Assembly (NCBI GenBank): GCA_030148625.1
Contig: JASBTC010000083.1
Span: 1-58,131 of the forward strand
Direction of reading: 5' to 3'
Length of the DNA: 58,131 bases
DNA from: Sphingobium sp.
GTDB lineage: Bacteria; Pseudomonadota; Alphaproteobacteria; Sphingomonadales; Sphingomonadaceae
The first letter of the stretch is position 1. Every line of letters starts with the position of its first letter. The notes under the pieces were generated by a model. The model did no database searches and was not told the DNA's origin. It saw only the letters and a list, made by a program, of their open reading frames with translations. The translations under genes and the position numbers were made by a program. Of this stretch, positions 1 to 7,803 are shown piece by piece.

Positions 1-705
1 GGCGTGCTGTCTGCCGGCGGGCCGATCGGCCTGGCGAAGCTGCCCAGCGATACGGGGCTGCCGATGGAGCGGTTTCTCGGCGCCTGCGGCGCGACCGGGG
101 TGACCGCCTATTACGGCATGATCGACATCTGCCGGCCGCAAGCCGGCGAAACCGCGATCGTGTCGGCGGCCGCGGGGGCGGTGGGCTCGGTCGCCGGACA
201 ACTCGCGCGGATCGCGGGCGCGCGCACCGTCGGCATTGCGGGCGGGCCCGAGAAATGCCAGCTGCTGATCGACGCATTCGGTTTCGATGCCGCGGTCGAC
301 TACAAGGCCGCGGACTGGCGCGAGGCGCTGGTCGCCGCCACCCCGGGTGGCGCGGACATGCTGTTCGAAAATGTTGGCGGGCGCGTCATGGCGGCGAGCA
401 TAGAGCGATTGCGCATCGGCGGGCGCATCGCGCTGTGCGGGATGATGTCCGCGCAAGGCGGCGAGCAGTCCACCAGTGCGGACTATGCCATATTGATCGG
501 CCGCCGCCTTCGCCTGCAGGGCTTCAACATCGTCGATTATGCCGATCGCTGGCCCGCTGCGGCGGCGCAGCTCGGCCGATGGATCGCCGAAGGGGCGCTC
601 AACGGGCGCGAGACTTTGGTCGAGGGGCTGGAGAACGCACCCGAAGCGCTCAACATGCTGTTCGACGGCGGCAATGTCGGCAAGCTGGTGGTGCGGGTGG
701 CATGA
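1..705 (+). CDS. NADP-dependent oxidoreductase, MDR superfamily (CurA-like), 5'-truncated
   Basis: The reading frame is open from the first base, so the true start lies upstream; about 234 residues of a protein usually near 330 are present. What remains is the Rossmann half of a zinc-independent medium-chain dehydrogenase/reductase: the cofactor loop AAAGAVGS near residue 57, then a C-terminal ENVGG and GRIALCGMMS stretch typical of the leukotriene B4 12-hydroxydehydrogenase/CurA group, which reduces activated double bonds or carbonyls with NADPH in the cytoplasm. Its TGA overlaps the ATG of the following SDR (ATGA), so the two are probably co-translated. The substrate cannot be told. Confidence 0.85.
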   Translation, partial: GVLSAGGPIGLAKLPSDTGLPMERFLGACGATGVTAYYGMIDICRPQAGETAIVSAAAGAVGSVAGQLARIAGARTVGIAGGPEKCQLLIDAFGFDAAVDYKAADWREALVAATPGGADMLFENVGGRVMAASIERLRIGGRIALCGMMSAQGGEQSTSADYAILIGRRLRLQGFNIVDYADRWPAAAAQLGRWIAEGALNGRETLVEGLENAPEALNMLFDGGNVGKLVVRVA

Positions 706-1508
706 CCGACGGTCCGTTCAGCGGCATGACCGCGCTCGTCACGGGCGCGGCATCGGGCATCGGTGCGGCGACGGTCCGCGCGCTGCGGGCCCAGGGCGCC
801 GTGCGGCTGGTGCTGGTCGACCGTGACGGCGAGGCGCTGGAGCGTGTCGCCAACGGCCTCGACCTGGCGCGCGACGCGATCGAGATCGCGGTGCAGGACG
901 TCGCCGATGCCGCGGCCTGGGCCGCGCTCGAAACACGGATCGGTGCGCGGTTCGGCCATGTCGACCATGTCGTCGCGGCGGCGGGCATCGGCCATGCGGT
1001 CGCGCCCGTCGCGGATCTGCCGATTGCCGAGTGGCGACGGACGCTGAGCGTCAATCTCGACGGCAGTTTCCTCGCGCTCCAGTCGGGTATCCGGCTGATC
1101 CGCGCGGGCGCGCGGGGTGGCGGCATCGTCCTGCTATCGTCCTCGACCGCATTTCGCGCGCAGCAGGGTATGTCGGGCTATGCCGTCTCGAAACTGGCGC
1201 TGGTTCAGCTTGCACGCACCGCCGCGGCGGAGGTCGCCGCCGCGGGTATCCGCGTCAATGCGATCGCGCCGGGCGTCGTCGAAACCCCGTTATTCCGGAC
1301 CCTGCCCTGGTTTCGCGATCTTGCCGCGCAGTTCGGCGGCGAGGCGGAGGCCTTTGGCGCGTTCGCGCGCCGCGCCGTCCCCATCGGGCGCGCGACCACG
1401 GCCGAGGAGACGGCCGAGCAGATCCTGTTCCTGCTCGGGCCTTGGGGCGCCACGATCACCGGCGCTGTGCTCAATGCCGATGGCGGCATGACCTTGAGTG
1501 CCGCCTAG
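702..1508 (+). CDS. SDR family oxidoreductase
   Basis: A 268-residue classical short-chain dehydrogenase/reductase. The cofactor loop TGAASGIG is near residue 15, the active-site serine lies in VLLLSSSTA, YAVSK gives the catalytic Tyr and Lys, and the C-terminus carries GAVLNADGGM. It would use NAD(P)H to oxidise or reduce an alcohol/ketone in the cytoplasm. I chose the ATG at 702 because it overlaps the upstream TGA (ATGA) and places the glycine loop at the normal distance from the N-terminus. Pairing with an MDR enoyl-type reductase suggests consecutive steps in one small catabolic route. It ends on a TAG shared with the convergent MFS gene. Confidence 0.9.
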   Translation: MTDGPFSGMTALVTGAASGIGAATVRALRAQGAVRLVLVDRDGEALERVANGLDLARDAIEIAVQDVADAAAWAALETRIGARFGHVDHVVAAAGIGHAVAPVADLPIAEWRRTLSVNLDGSFLALQSGIRLIRAGARGGGIVLLSSSTAFRAQQGMSGYAVSKLALVQLARTAAAEVAAAGIRVNAIAPGVVETPLFRTLPWFRDLAAQFGGEAEAFGAFARRAVPIGRATTAEETAEQILFLLGPWGATITGAVLNADGGMTLSAA

Positions 1509-2755
1509 AGCCTGAGTGATTGCGGGGCGGGCGATGTCGGCCCGCCGGCCATTGCGCGCGCATAGCCGCTCGGTGCCAGCCGCACGATCAGGCCCGCGAC
1601 GATGGCGGCACAGCAAAGATGAAAGATCCAGCCGGCGACGAATCCGCCGCTGGCATCGTGCAGCGCCGCGACGATCCAGGGCGGAATCGCCGCGATCAGG
1701 AAGCCGCCGCCCTGCATCAGTGCGGACAGCGCGCCGGCGCGCGCCGGATCGGGCAGATGGTCGAGCGCGACGATCATCGACAGGGCGAAACAGCCGCCGA
1801 GCCCGGCGCCGAGCAGGATCGCCCAGAGGACGGGCAGCAGCGTCGGCCAGGCGGCGAGCCCGGCAAAGCCGATCGCCTGCATCGCCAGCGTCAGCCACAG
1901 CCAGGGGCGACGATCCTCGCCCCTGCACGCCAGTGCGGGGATCAGCAGCGCCGCGATCGCCTGGCTGGCCGCCATCATGGCGAGCAGGCCGCCGCTGGCG
2001 GTGCCGGTCCAGCCATGATCCTGATAGGATGGCGCAAGCCATGCGACGATCGATGCATAGCCGCCATTGACCAGGCCGAAACAGATCATCAGCAGCCAGC
2101 TGCGCGGCCGTTTCAGCAATGCCGCGATCGGCCGGTCATCTCGCCCGGCTATGATATGGCGTGGCAGGATGCGCGCCGCCATCGCCAGGGCGATCATCGC
2201 GGGCAGTGCCAGGGTGGCCAGGCCGAGACGCCAGTTTCCCGATGCGCGCGCGACGATCGGCGCAATCTGTGCGCCGAGCGCGCCGCCGCCCATCAGCATC
2301 GACGAATAGAGCCCCGTGACGATCGGGACGTGCCCGGGAAATTGCCGCTTGATGATCCCGGGAAAGACCGCTTGCACGATCGCCGCGCCGAGCCCGCATA
2401 CAGCCGCGGTGCCGAGCAGGGCCCAGCCGCCGAATGCGGCCAGCCGCAACAGCGAACCCGCGCCGAGAAGGGCGAGTGCGGCGACCACCGCGCGCCGCGG
2501 TCCCAGCGTGTTTTGCAGGGCGGGGCCGGCAAAGGCGCCGGCGCCCATGATCAGCATCGGCACCAATGTCAGCAGCGCCATGCCCTGCAGGTTCAGGCCG
2601 GTGTCAGCGCTGATCCCCGCCGCGAGCGGGCCGATGCCGGTGAGAAACGGCCGCAGATTGAGGCCGATCATGGCGACGGCCGCGATCAGGGGAATACGTG
2701 TCCGCACAGGGTCAGCCCCGGCGTTCGGCGTCCTGCCGCCGCTTCCATTCGCCAT
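1505..2755 (-). CDS. MFS transporter, CynX/NimT family
   Basis: A 416-residue, very hydrophobic protein with about 12 predicted transmembrane segments. GLNLRPFLTGIGPL near the start, followed by a helix that selects for a long family resemblance to CynX (cyanate) and NimT (2-nitroimidazole) transporters, supports the family; the cargo is not predictable. The ATG at 2755 lies inside the 3' end of the deaminase gene on the same strand; an in-frame GTG at 2704 just past that stop is an alternative and would remove a hydrophilic 17-residue extension. It is convergent with the SDR gene and the two stop codons overlap within one CTAG (1505-1508). Confidence 0.85.
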   Translation of the reverse strand: MANGSGGRTPNAGADPVRTRIPLIAAVAMIGLNLRPFLTGIGPLAAGISADTGLNLQGMALLTLVPMLIMGAGAFAGPALQNTLGPRRAVVAALALLGAGSLLRLAAFGGWALLGTAAVCGLGAAIVQAVFPGIIKRQFPGHVPIVTGLYSSMLMGGGALGAQIAPIVARASGNWRLGLATLALPAMIALAMAARILPRHIIAGRDDRPIAALLKRPRSWLLMICFGLVNGGYASIVAWLAPSYQDHGWTGTASGGLLAMMAASQAIAALLIPALACRGEDRRPWLWLTLAMQAIGFAGLAAWPTLLPVLWAILLGAGLGGCFALSMIVALDHLPDPARAGALSALMQGGGFLIAAIPPWIVAALHDASGGFVAGWIFHLCCAAIVAGLIVRLAPSGYARAMAGGPTSPAPQSLRL

Positions 2756-3227
2756 AGAGGTCGGGGCAGCTGTCGAGGTGCGCCGGCATGTGCCGGATCC
2801 TCATCGACTGTTCGGAAAAGGGCTTGGCCAGTTCGGTGCGGATCGCGGCGGTCGACAGCCCATAGGGTTCGCCGTCGTCGTTGGAATAGGCATAGGTCAC
2901 CGCGCCGATACCGGCCAGCCGCATCGCCGCCATGCACATCGGGCAGGGATGGCCGCTGGCGAAGACCGCGCAGCCGCTGAGGTCGGCCGAGCCGAGTGCC
3001 TGGCTGGCGGCGCGGATGGCGTTCAGTTCGGCATGGGCGGTCGGGTCGTTCGCGCCGACCACGTCGTTGACGCCCGTCGCGAGGATTTCGCCGTCCCGGA
3101 CGACGACCGCGCCGAAGGGGCGTCCGCCCGCCGCGACATTGGCATGGGCGAGCGCGATCGCCGCGTGCAGGAAATGCTCTTCGTCGTGCATCGACTGAAC
3201 GGTCAAGGCGCCGGCTTGGCGTTCCAT
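2712..3227 (-). CDS. Nucleoside deaminase (cytidine/deoxycytidylate deaminase superfamily)
   Basis: A 171-residue cytosolic deaminase with the complete zinc site: HAE around residue 65 (zinc His and proton-shuttling Glu) and PCPMC (the two zinc Cys). PFGAVVV upstream and the overall layout resemble guanine deaminase and TadA-like nucleoside deaminases; which base is deaminated is open. The ATG at 3227 overlaps the end of the upstream amidohydrolase gene by 25 bases; an ATG at 3191 would give a 12-base gap and a more usual N-terminus. Gene order amidohydrolase-deaminase-MFS on the minus strand looks like one operon, perhaps for a nitrogen heterocycle. Confidence 0.88.
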   Translation of the reverse strand: MERQAGALTVQSMHDEEHFLHAAIALAHANVAAGGRPFGAVVVRDGEILATGVNDVVGANDPTAHAELNAIRAASQALGSADLSGCAVFASGHPCPMCMAAMRLAGIGAVTYAYSNDDGEPYGLSTAAIRTELAKPFSEQSMRIRHMPAHLDSCPDLYGEWKRRQDAERRG

Positions 3228-4651
3228 GCGGCGACCTTGGCGCGGGTGTCGGCCAGCATCCGGTCGAGCGCCGCCCGGTCATGGACGGTGCCGCGCATGA
3301 TCACCGTACGGATCGCCCGCGTCGCGGCGATATCCTCCAGCGGATTGCGATCGAGTAGCACGATGTCGGCCGCCTTGCCGCGCGCGATCGAACCGAAGCG
3401 ATCGAGCGTGCCGAACCATGCCGGCCCCGCGCGCGTCGCGGCCGCCAGCGTCTGGGCGGGGGTCAGGCCGTATTTGACGTAGAGCGCCATCTCGTCGTGC
3501 AGGCCGATGCCGGGATAGTTGAACGAGTTGAGAAAACCGGCATCGGTGCCCGCGATGATGGTGACGCCCGCCGCCTGGAGCATCGGCAGCACCGCCGCCT
3601 CGCGCTCGATCTGGTCATGCCGTGCCGCGATCGCGGCGGCGTCGGCCTGCGCGGCGCGTTCGACGCGCCATGTATAGGTCGCGCGCAATCCGGGGCCGAT
3701 ATAGGCCAGATAATCGTCGTTCCGGTGATCGTCCTGGTCGAGATAGGCGATGATGCGGCCGCCGTTGAGCGTGGGGGTGACGAAGACGCCGGTCTCGGCG
3801 AAATGGCGATAGGACGCCATCGCGGTCGCCTCGTCGAAACCGGCATTGATCCGGCGATTGGCCTCGGCGCGGTCGATGCGGCCGGCGGCGAAATCGGCGG
3901 CGATGCCGGCCTCGTCCTTCGCGCCCGCCTTGAACGCATAGCCGAGATGCTCGATCGAGCTGATCCCGGCATCGACTGCCTGCCGGACCGTGAGCGCCAT
4001 CGGGATATGGCCCGACGCAGGCAGCCCGGCGGCGCGTACCTGACGCAGGGCATAGAGGAACAGCTCGGGCTTGAGCGTGCTGTCGGTGATCTTGACGAAA
4101 TCGACGTCCAGCGCCTTCAACTGCGCCACCGCTTTGTCGACATCCCCGGTCGATCCGGTTTCGATGGTGCCTTTCCAGATCGGCTTGATGCCTTCGATCT
4201 TGGGCCCCGAACTCAACAATGTCGGGCCGAACAGGCTGCCGTCGCGGATCGCCTGCCGCCAGCTCAGCACCTGTTGCGGCAGGTCGCCCGACGCGTCGCG
4301 CACCGTGGTGATGCCATGTGCGACATAGAGCGGGAGCAGCGCCTTATTCTCTTCGATGAGCGCGGGGCCGCCGCCGAAATGGACATGCATGTCCCACAGG
4401 CCGGGGATCAGATATCGGCTCTTCGCATCGACCGTCCGTCCGGCGCGCCATTGCCGGGCGATCTCGGCGTCGCCGCCGACCGCGACGATCTCGCCGCCCG
4501 TGGTGGCGACGGCCTGATCGCGGATCAGCCGCGCATGCTCGACATCGACGATGGTCGCGTGGCGGATCAGCACGTCCGCCCGATCTTTTGCGGCCGCCTG
4601 TATCGGCAGCAGCGCAAGGCCCGCGAGAATGGCGGTGAACACAGATTTCAT
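3203..4651 (-). CDS. Secreted amidohydrolase family protein (imidazolonepropionase/prolidase-like)
   Basis: About 482 residues. The N-terminus (MKSVFTAILAGLALL..IQAAAKD) is a Sec signal peptide, so it acts in the periplasm. The metal-dependent TIM-barrel core shows HVH after PGLWDM, a lysine in FVKI, histidines in SGHIPM and SIEHLGY, and the metal aspartate in GTDAG; the C-terminus GKAADIVLLDRNPLEDI is the usual amidohydrolase closing strand. This subgroup includes Xaa-Pro dipeptidases and imidazolonepropionase-like enzymes. I chose ATG 4651 because it begins the signal peptide; the longer form would need a TTG at 4675. Transcribed away from the LysR gene at 4757, which is its likely regulator. 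Confidence 0.88.
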   Translation of the reverse strand: MKSVFTAILAGLALLPIQAAAKDRADVLIRHATIVDVEHARLIRDQAVATTGGEIVAVGGDAEIARQWRAGRTVDAKSRYLIPGLWDMHVHFGGGPALIEENKALLPLYVAHGITTVRDASGDLPQQVLSWRQAIRDGSLFGPTLLSSGPKIEGIKPIWKGTIETGSTGDVDKAVAQLKALDVDFVKITDSTLKPELFLYALRQVRAAGLPASGHIPMALTVRQAVDAGISSIEHLGYAFKAGAKDEAGIAADFAAGRIDRAEANRRINAGFDEATAMASYRHFAETGVFVTPTLNGGRIIAYLDQDDHRNDDYLAYIGPGLRATYTWRVERAAQADAAAIAARHDQIEREAAVLPMLQAAGVTIIAGTDAGFLNSFNYPGIGLHDEMALYVKYGLTPAQTLAAATRAGPAWFGTLDRFGSIARGKAADIVLLDRNPLEDIAATRAIRTVIMRGTVHDRAALDRMLADTRAKVAAWNAKPAP

Positions 4652-4722
4652 TGGTCGAACGTCCCGGAATCCCAACTCGTCCCATGGGTAGCTTCGCGTT
4701 GGAGCATTCGCAAATTAGATGT

Positions 4723-4741
4723 ATGGATAAACATTATCCAT
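4723..4741. promoter_or_regulatory. Perfect 8-bp inverted repeat in LysR/amidohydrolase divergent promoter gap
   Basis: ATGGATAA-ACA-TTATCCAT is a perfect dyad with a 3-base spacer, 16 bases before the LysR start and 72 bases before the amidohydrolase start. LysR-type regulators normally bind a dyad in such a shared gap, so this is a good candidate operator; binding itself is inferred. Confidence 0.6.
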
Positions 4742-4756
4742 TTTCAAAATGACTCC

Positions 4757-5620
4757 ATGCTCGATCCCCGTCTCCTCCGCGCCTTCGTCACCATCGCCGA
4801 TACTGGCAGCTTCACGCTGGCCGCGGCGCGGCTGCACATGACCCAGTCGACGATCAGCCAGCAGCTCGGCCGGCTGGAGCAGGCGGTCGGCCACGAACTC
4901 GTCGACCGGACGGCGCGGCCGGTTCGGGCGACGGCATCGGGCGAACGCCTGCTCGGCCATGCCCGCCGCATCCTGGCGCTCCAGCGCGAGGCCGAAACAT
5001 TGCTGTCGGATCAGGCCGGCACCGCATCGATCCGGATCGGCGTGCCCGACGATATGGTCACCTCGCAGATGAGCCTGATCTTCGCCGCCTTTGCGAAGCG
5101 GCATCGCGAGATACGGCTCGACGTCACCACCGGGCTCAGCCGCGATCTCGGCCGGCGTTACCGCGCGGGCGAGTTCGACATCGTCATCGTCAAGGAACCG
5201 ACCGCCAGCGTCGATCACCATGCCAGTTTTCCCGAAGCGATCGGCTGGTTCGAAAGCGCGGATCGCGATCATGAATGGCCCGATCCGGTGCCGCTGGTCG
5301 CCTTCCCGCCGGGCGGCCTCTATCGCGAGGCGATGTTCGAACGGATCGAGCGCGAGCGCCGCCGCTGGTACATCGCCTTTACCGGCAGCAGCCTGAACAA
5401 TGTGCTCGTCGCGGTCGAGGCCGGGCTCGGCCTGTCGCTCGTGCCGACCTTTACGGTTGCGGGCTACCGGATCCGGCCTTGCCCGGCGCTGGGGCCGGAG
5501 CCGGCAATGGTGGTCTCGCTCTATGCCTGGGAAAGGACCGGCCAGCGCGGCGAACTCGTCGAACATATGGGGGCCGCGCTCGCCGATCGGTTCGAGGCGT
5601 CGCTTCGGACGACCTCATGA
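4757..5620 (+). CDS. LysR family transcriptional regulator
   Basis: A 287-residue LysR-type regulator. The N-terminal winged helix-turn-helix covers roughly residues 1-60 (GSFTLAAARLHMTQSTISQQ recognition region), followed by a substrate-binding-like effector domain with GLGLSLVP late in the protein. The first in-frame ATG after the dyad at 4723-4741 is at 4757 and places the HTH at its normal N-terminal position. Divergent from the secreted amidohydrolase gene, whose operon (amidohydrolase, deaminase, MFS) it likely controls. Confidence 0.9.
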   Translation: MLDPRLLRAFVTIADTGSFTLAAARLHMTQSTISQQLGRLEQAVGHELVDRTARPVRATASGERLLGHARRILALQREAETLLSDQAGTASIRIGVPDDMVTSQMSLIFAAFAKRHREIRLDVTTGLSRDLGRRYRAGEFDIVIVKEPTASVDHHASFPEAIGWFESADRDHEWPDPVPLVAFPPGGLYREAMFERIERERRRWYIAFTGSSLNNVLVAVEAGLGLSLVPTFTVAGYRIRPCPALGPEPAMVVSLYAWERTGQRGELVEHMGAALADRFEASLRTTS

Positions 5621-5630
5621 ATTCAACGGC

Positions 5631-5666
5631 GGATTCCGGCGCTGCGTTTTCCGGGGCGCGGAATCC
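5631..5666. repeat. Short inverted repeat downstream of LysR gene
   Basis: GGATTCCG (5631-5638) and CGGAATCC (5659-5666) can form an 8-bp stem with a 20-base loop, 10 bases after the LysR stop. No T-run follows, so a terminator role is only possible. Further on, TGACA-T-TGTCA at 5726-5736 next to TATAAT at 5741 is a second small dyad before the dipeptidase gene. Confidence 0.3.
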
Positions 5667-5844
5667 CCGATAAGAAATTATTTTCAATGGATATTTTTGA
5701 AGAGGATTCCGGCCCGTCCACGCATTGACATTGTCATGGTTATAATGTGAACTTGCCGGACGCGTGGTGATGAGCGGACATGGGGCGCCCGGCGGCGGCC
5801 TGACAGGCTCGAATCCCGTTCCGTTTCCTATAGGAATTTCGCTC

Positions 5845-6840
5845 ATGCATTCTGACTATTCCGGCTCCGGACTTCGGAAGCGGTTCGGCGACGATGTGAT
5901 CCTCACCGATATGATCTTCGTCTACGAACCGCCGATCGGGAACGGCGCCGATCTGTTCGACCGCTATGCCGAGGCCGGGTTCGATTTCATCCAGTGCCAC
6001 CCGGCGGGCGACGATCACAACATCACCCAGGCGATCCAGCGCATCGCGCGGATGCGTCGGCAGGTCTGGTCGCGGCGCGACATGTGCAGCCTGGTCGAAA
6101 GCGTCGAGGATATCCGGCGCGCGAAGCGCGAGGGCAAGCTGGCGGTGGGGATCCAGCTCGAGGGGTTCCGATGCCTGGAACGCGATCTGGACATGGTCGA
6201 TCTCTATTATGCCGTTGGCGTGCGGCTGTGCCACCCGGTGTTCAACATCACCAACTCGATCGGCGGCGGCTGCGCCGACGGCAGCGATATCGGCCTGACC
6301 CGCTTCGGCCGCCGCGTGATCGAGCGGATGAACGAAGTCGGCATGATCGTCGACGGCGCGCATGCCGGGCATCGCACGCAGCTCGACATGCTGGAGGTGT
6401 CGACGGCGCCGGTGATGTTCTCGCATCACGGCGTCGCCAGCCTCTATCCGCATGTCCGCAACATCGCCGACGACGTGATCCGTGGCTGCGCGGCGCGCGC
6501 CGGCGTCGTCGGGATCACCGGCGCCGGCTATTATCTGGGGGGGCAGCCGACCCCCGAATTGCTGTTCCGCCACATGGATCATGTCGTGCAGATGGTCGGC
6601 CCCGATCATCTGGGGCTGGGTCTCGACTGGACCGCAGACAATGAACGTCTCGAACAGGCTTTCGCGGCCGCCCCCGATGTCTGGGGCCCGCTCGATCTGT
6701 GGCAGCCGATCGCCTTTTGCCCGCCCGGCTTTCTGGGGCCGACCGTCGAACTGATGGACCGCGCCGGCTATGGCGAGGCGGCGATCGCCGCGATCGTCGG
6801 CGGCAACTGGATGCGCGTCGCGACCGAAATCTGGAATTAG
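5845..6840 (+). CDS. Membrane dipeptidase, peptidase family M19 (renal dipeptidase-like)
   Basis: A 331-residue member of the M19 metallopeptidase family, which cleaves dipeptides with a C-terminal D- or L-residue through a binuclear zinc site in a TIM barrel. Visible family marks are QLEG near residue 101, DGAHAGH near 171 and the SHHGV segment (zinc histidines), and the acidic GLGLDWT late in the chain. I chose ATG 5845 because AGGA lies 9 bases before it; a longer form from 5764 has no such site. No signal peptide is visible. It stands alone; nothing links it firmly to either neighbour. Its TAG stop runs straight into a hairpin repeat. Confidence 0.87.
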   Translation: MHSDYSGSGLRKRFGDDVILTDMIFVYEPPIGNGADLFDRYAEAGFDFIQCHPAGDDHNITQAIQRIARMRRQVWSRRDMCSLVESVEDIRRAKREGKLAVGIQLEGFRCLERDLDMVDLYYAVGVRLCHPVFNITNSIGGGCADGSDIGLTRFGRRVIERMNEVGMIVDGAHAGHRTQLDMLEVSTAPVMFSHHGVASLYPHVRNIADDVIRGCAARAGVVGITGAGYYLGGQPTPELLFRHMDHVVQMVGPDHLGLGLDWTADNERLEQAFAAAPDVWGPLDLWQPIAFCPPGFLGPTVELMDRAGYGEAAIAAIVGGNWMRVATEIWN

Positions 6841-6841
6841 A

Positions 6842-6930
6842 GCATTTTCGAGTTGACCGTTTACGGTCAACGGCTCGGAAAATGCGACCGCGAAAGACCA
6901 GAGCGTTTCCGCTCATCGTGGAAACGCTCT
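6842..6930. repeat. Two consecutive hairpins (REP-like) after the dipeptidase stop
   Basis: Hairpin 1 (6842-6885) has an outer stem GCATTTTC/GAAAATGC and an inner stem TTGACCGT/ACGGTCAA around a TT loop. Hairpin 2 (6900-6930) is AGAGCGTTTCC/GGAAACGCTCT, a perfect 11-bp stem with a 9-base loop, and ends in CTAG. The dipeptidase stop codon TAG abuts the first. The layout (TAGAGC, two hairpins, CTAG) parallels the longer repeats at 35004 and 37007. May also act as a transcription terminator. Confidence 0.65.
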
Positions 6931-7063
6931 AGCCCGGCGGGATCATATTCCGCAACGGTCCCCCAATAATTGTAATCGCCAAAGCGATGGATAAGCAGGG
7001 ATGATCCCTCGTCAGCCAGTCCGCCCATTCGGGTGATGGGCGGCCGATCGATGAGGGATGGAT

Positions 7064-7711
7064 ATGGACCGGAAATATCTTTTGGGCGTGGCCGCTCTGA
7101 TGGCCGCGTCGCAGGCGAATGCGCACGAGATCTGGCTGGAACAGGATGCGTCCGGGCCGGCCAGGGTCTTTCTCGGCGAGCCCGATTACCCCGTGCCGCC
7201 GGGCGGGGACAAGGAATTCCCCCGCCTCAAGGCGCCCCTGGTCTTTCGCGACGATCCGGCAAAGGCCGCCACATTGACGCGCCGCGTCGATCATCTCGAG
7301 GCGGCGGTGCCGGGCACGGGGGATATCAGGCTGCGCGATGCCGCGATCTTCGATCCGGAACGCGGTGAGGACGGCAGCTACAGTGCGCGGGTCTATTATG
7401 CCAAAGCGGGCCGGGCCGAGACCCGGGCGGTGCTCGACTTCGAAATCGTCCCGCAGCGATCCGGTGCGAACGATTTCCAGATCATGTTCAAGGGCGCGCC
7501 CGCGCCGCGCGAGGGCGTCAGGATTATCCGCCCGGATGGCTGGCTGAAGAATATCAAATCGGACGATGCCGGCCGGTTCGCGGTGCCGGCCGAGCCGGGT
7601 GGCCGATATCTGATCTATGTCGATCATGACGAAAAGACCGACATGCTTCAGGGGACGATGCGGGTGTCGAAGGTCACCCATGTCGCGACGCTCACCTTCG
7701 TCCAGCCCTGA
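7064..7711 (+). CDS. DUF4198 domain-containing periplasmic protein
   Basis: A 215-residue protein starting with a signal peptide (MDRKYLLGVAALMAASQANA, cleavage before HEIWLE). The mature N-terminus HEIWLEQD is characteristic of DUF4198, a family often found beside metal uptake genes and resembling periplasmic metal-binding components. The ATG at 7064 has GAGG 7 bases upstream, whereas the ATG at 7058 is too close to that site. Downstream are a porin, a PepSY protein and a TonB receptor in the same orientation, so I read this as a metal (iron, nickel or copper) acquisition group; the metal is unknown. Confidence 0.82.
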   Translation: MDRKYLLGVAALMAASQANAHEIWLEQDASGPARVFLGEPDYPVPPGGDKEFPRLKAPLVFRDDPAKAATLTRRVDHLEAAVPGTGDIRLRDAAIFDPERGEDGSYSARVYYAKAGRAETRAVLDFEIVPQRSGANDFQIMFKGAPAPREGVRIIRPDGWLKNIKSDDAGRFAVPAEPGGRYLIYVDHDEKTDMLQGTMRVSKVTHVATLTFVQP

Positions 7712-7803
7712 GCGGCACGGCGCCGCGGGCGCCGGCCATGGCATCGGCCCGGACGGCACCCGCACGCGCGACATGGCCGGCGGCCCCATAGCGAGACACT
7801 GCG

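Noticed and set aside
255..701. Long open frame upstream of the SDR start
   Set aside because: It overlaps the MDR gene in another frame and encodes arginine-rich, non-family sequence typical of antisense or off-frame reading in high-GC DNA; the SDR starts at ATG 702.
5726..5746. TTGACA followed by TATAAT before the dipeptidase gene
   Set aside because: The hexamers are only 10 bases apart, too close for a standard sigma-70 promoter, though the TGACA-T-TGTCA dyad is noted.
6853..6870. GTTGACC/GGTCAAC arms resembling the TCAAC-N6-GTTGA operators
   Set aside because: The arms are in the reverse arrangement and belong to the REP-type hairpin after the dipeptidase gene, not to a promoter gap.
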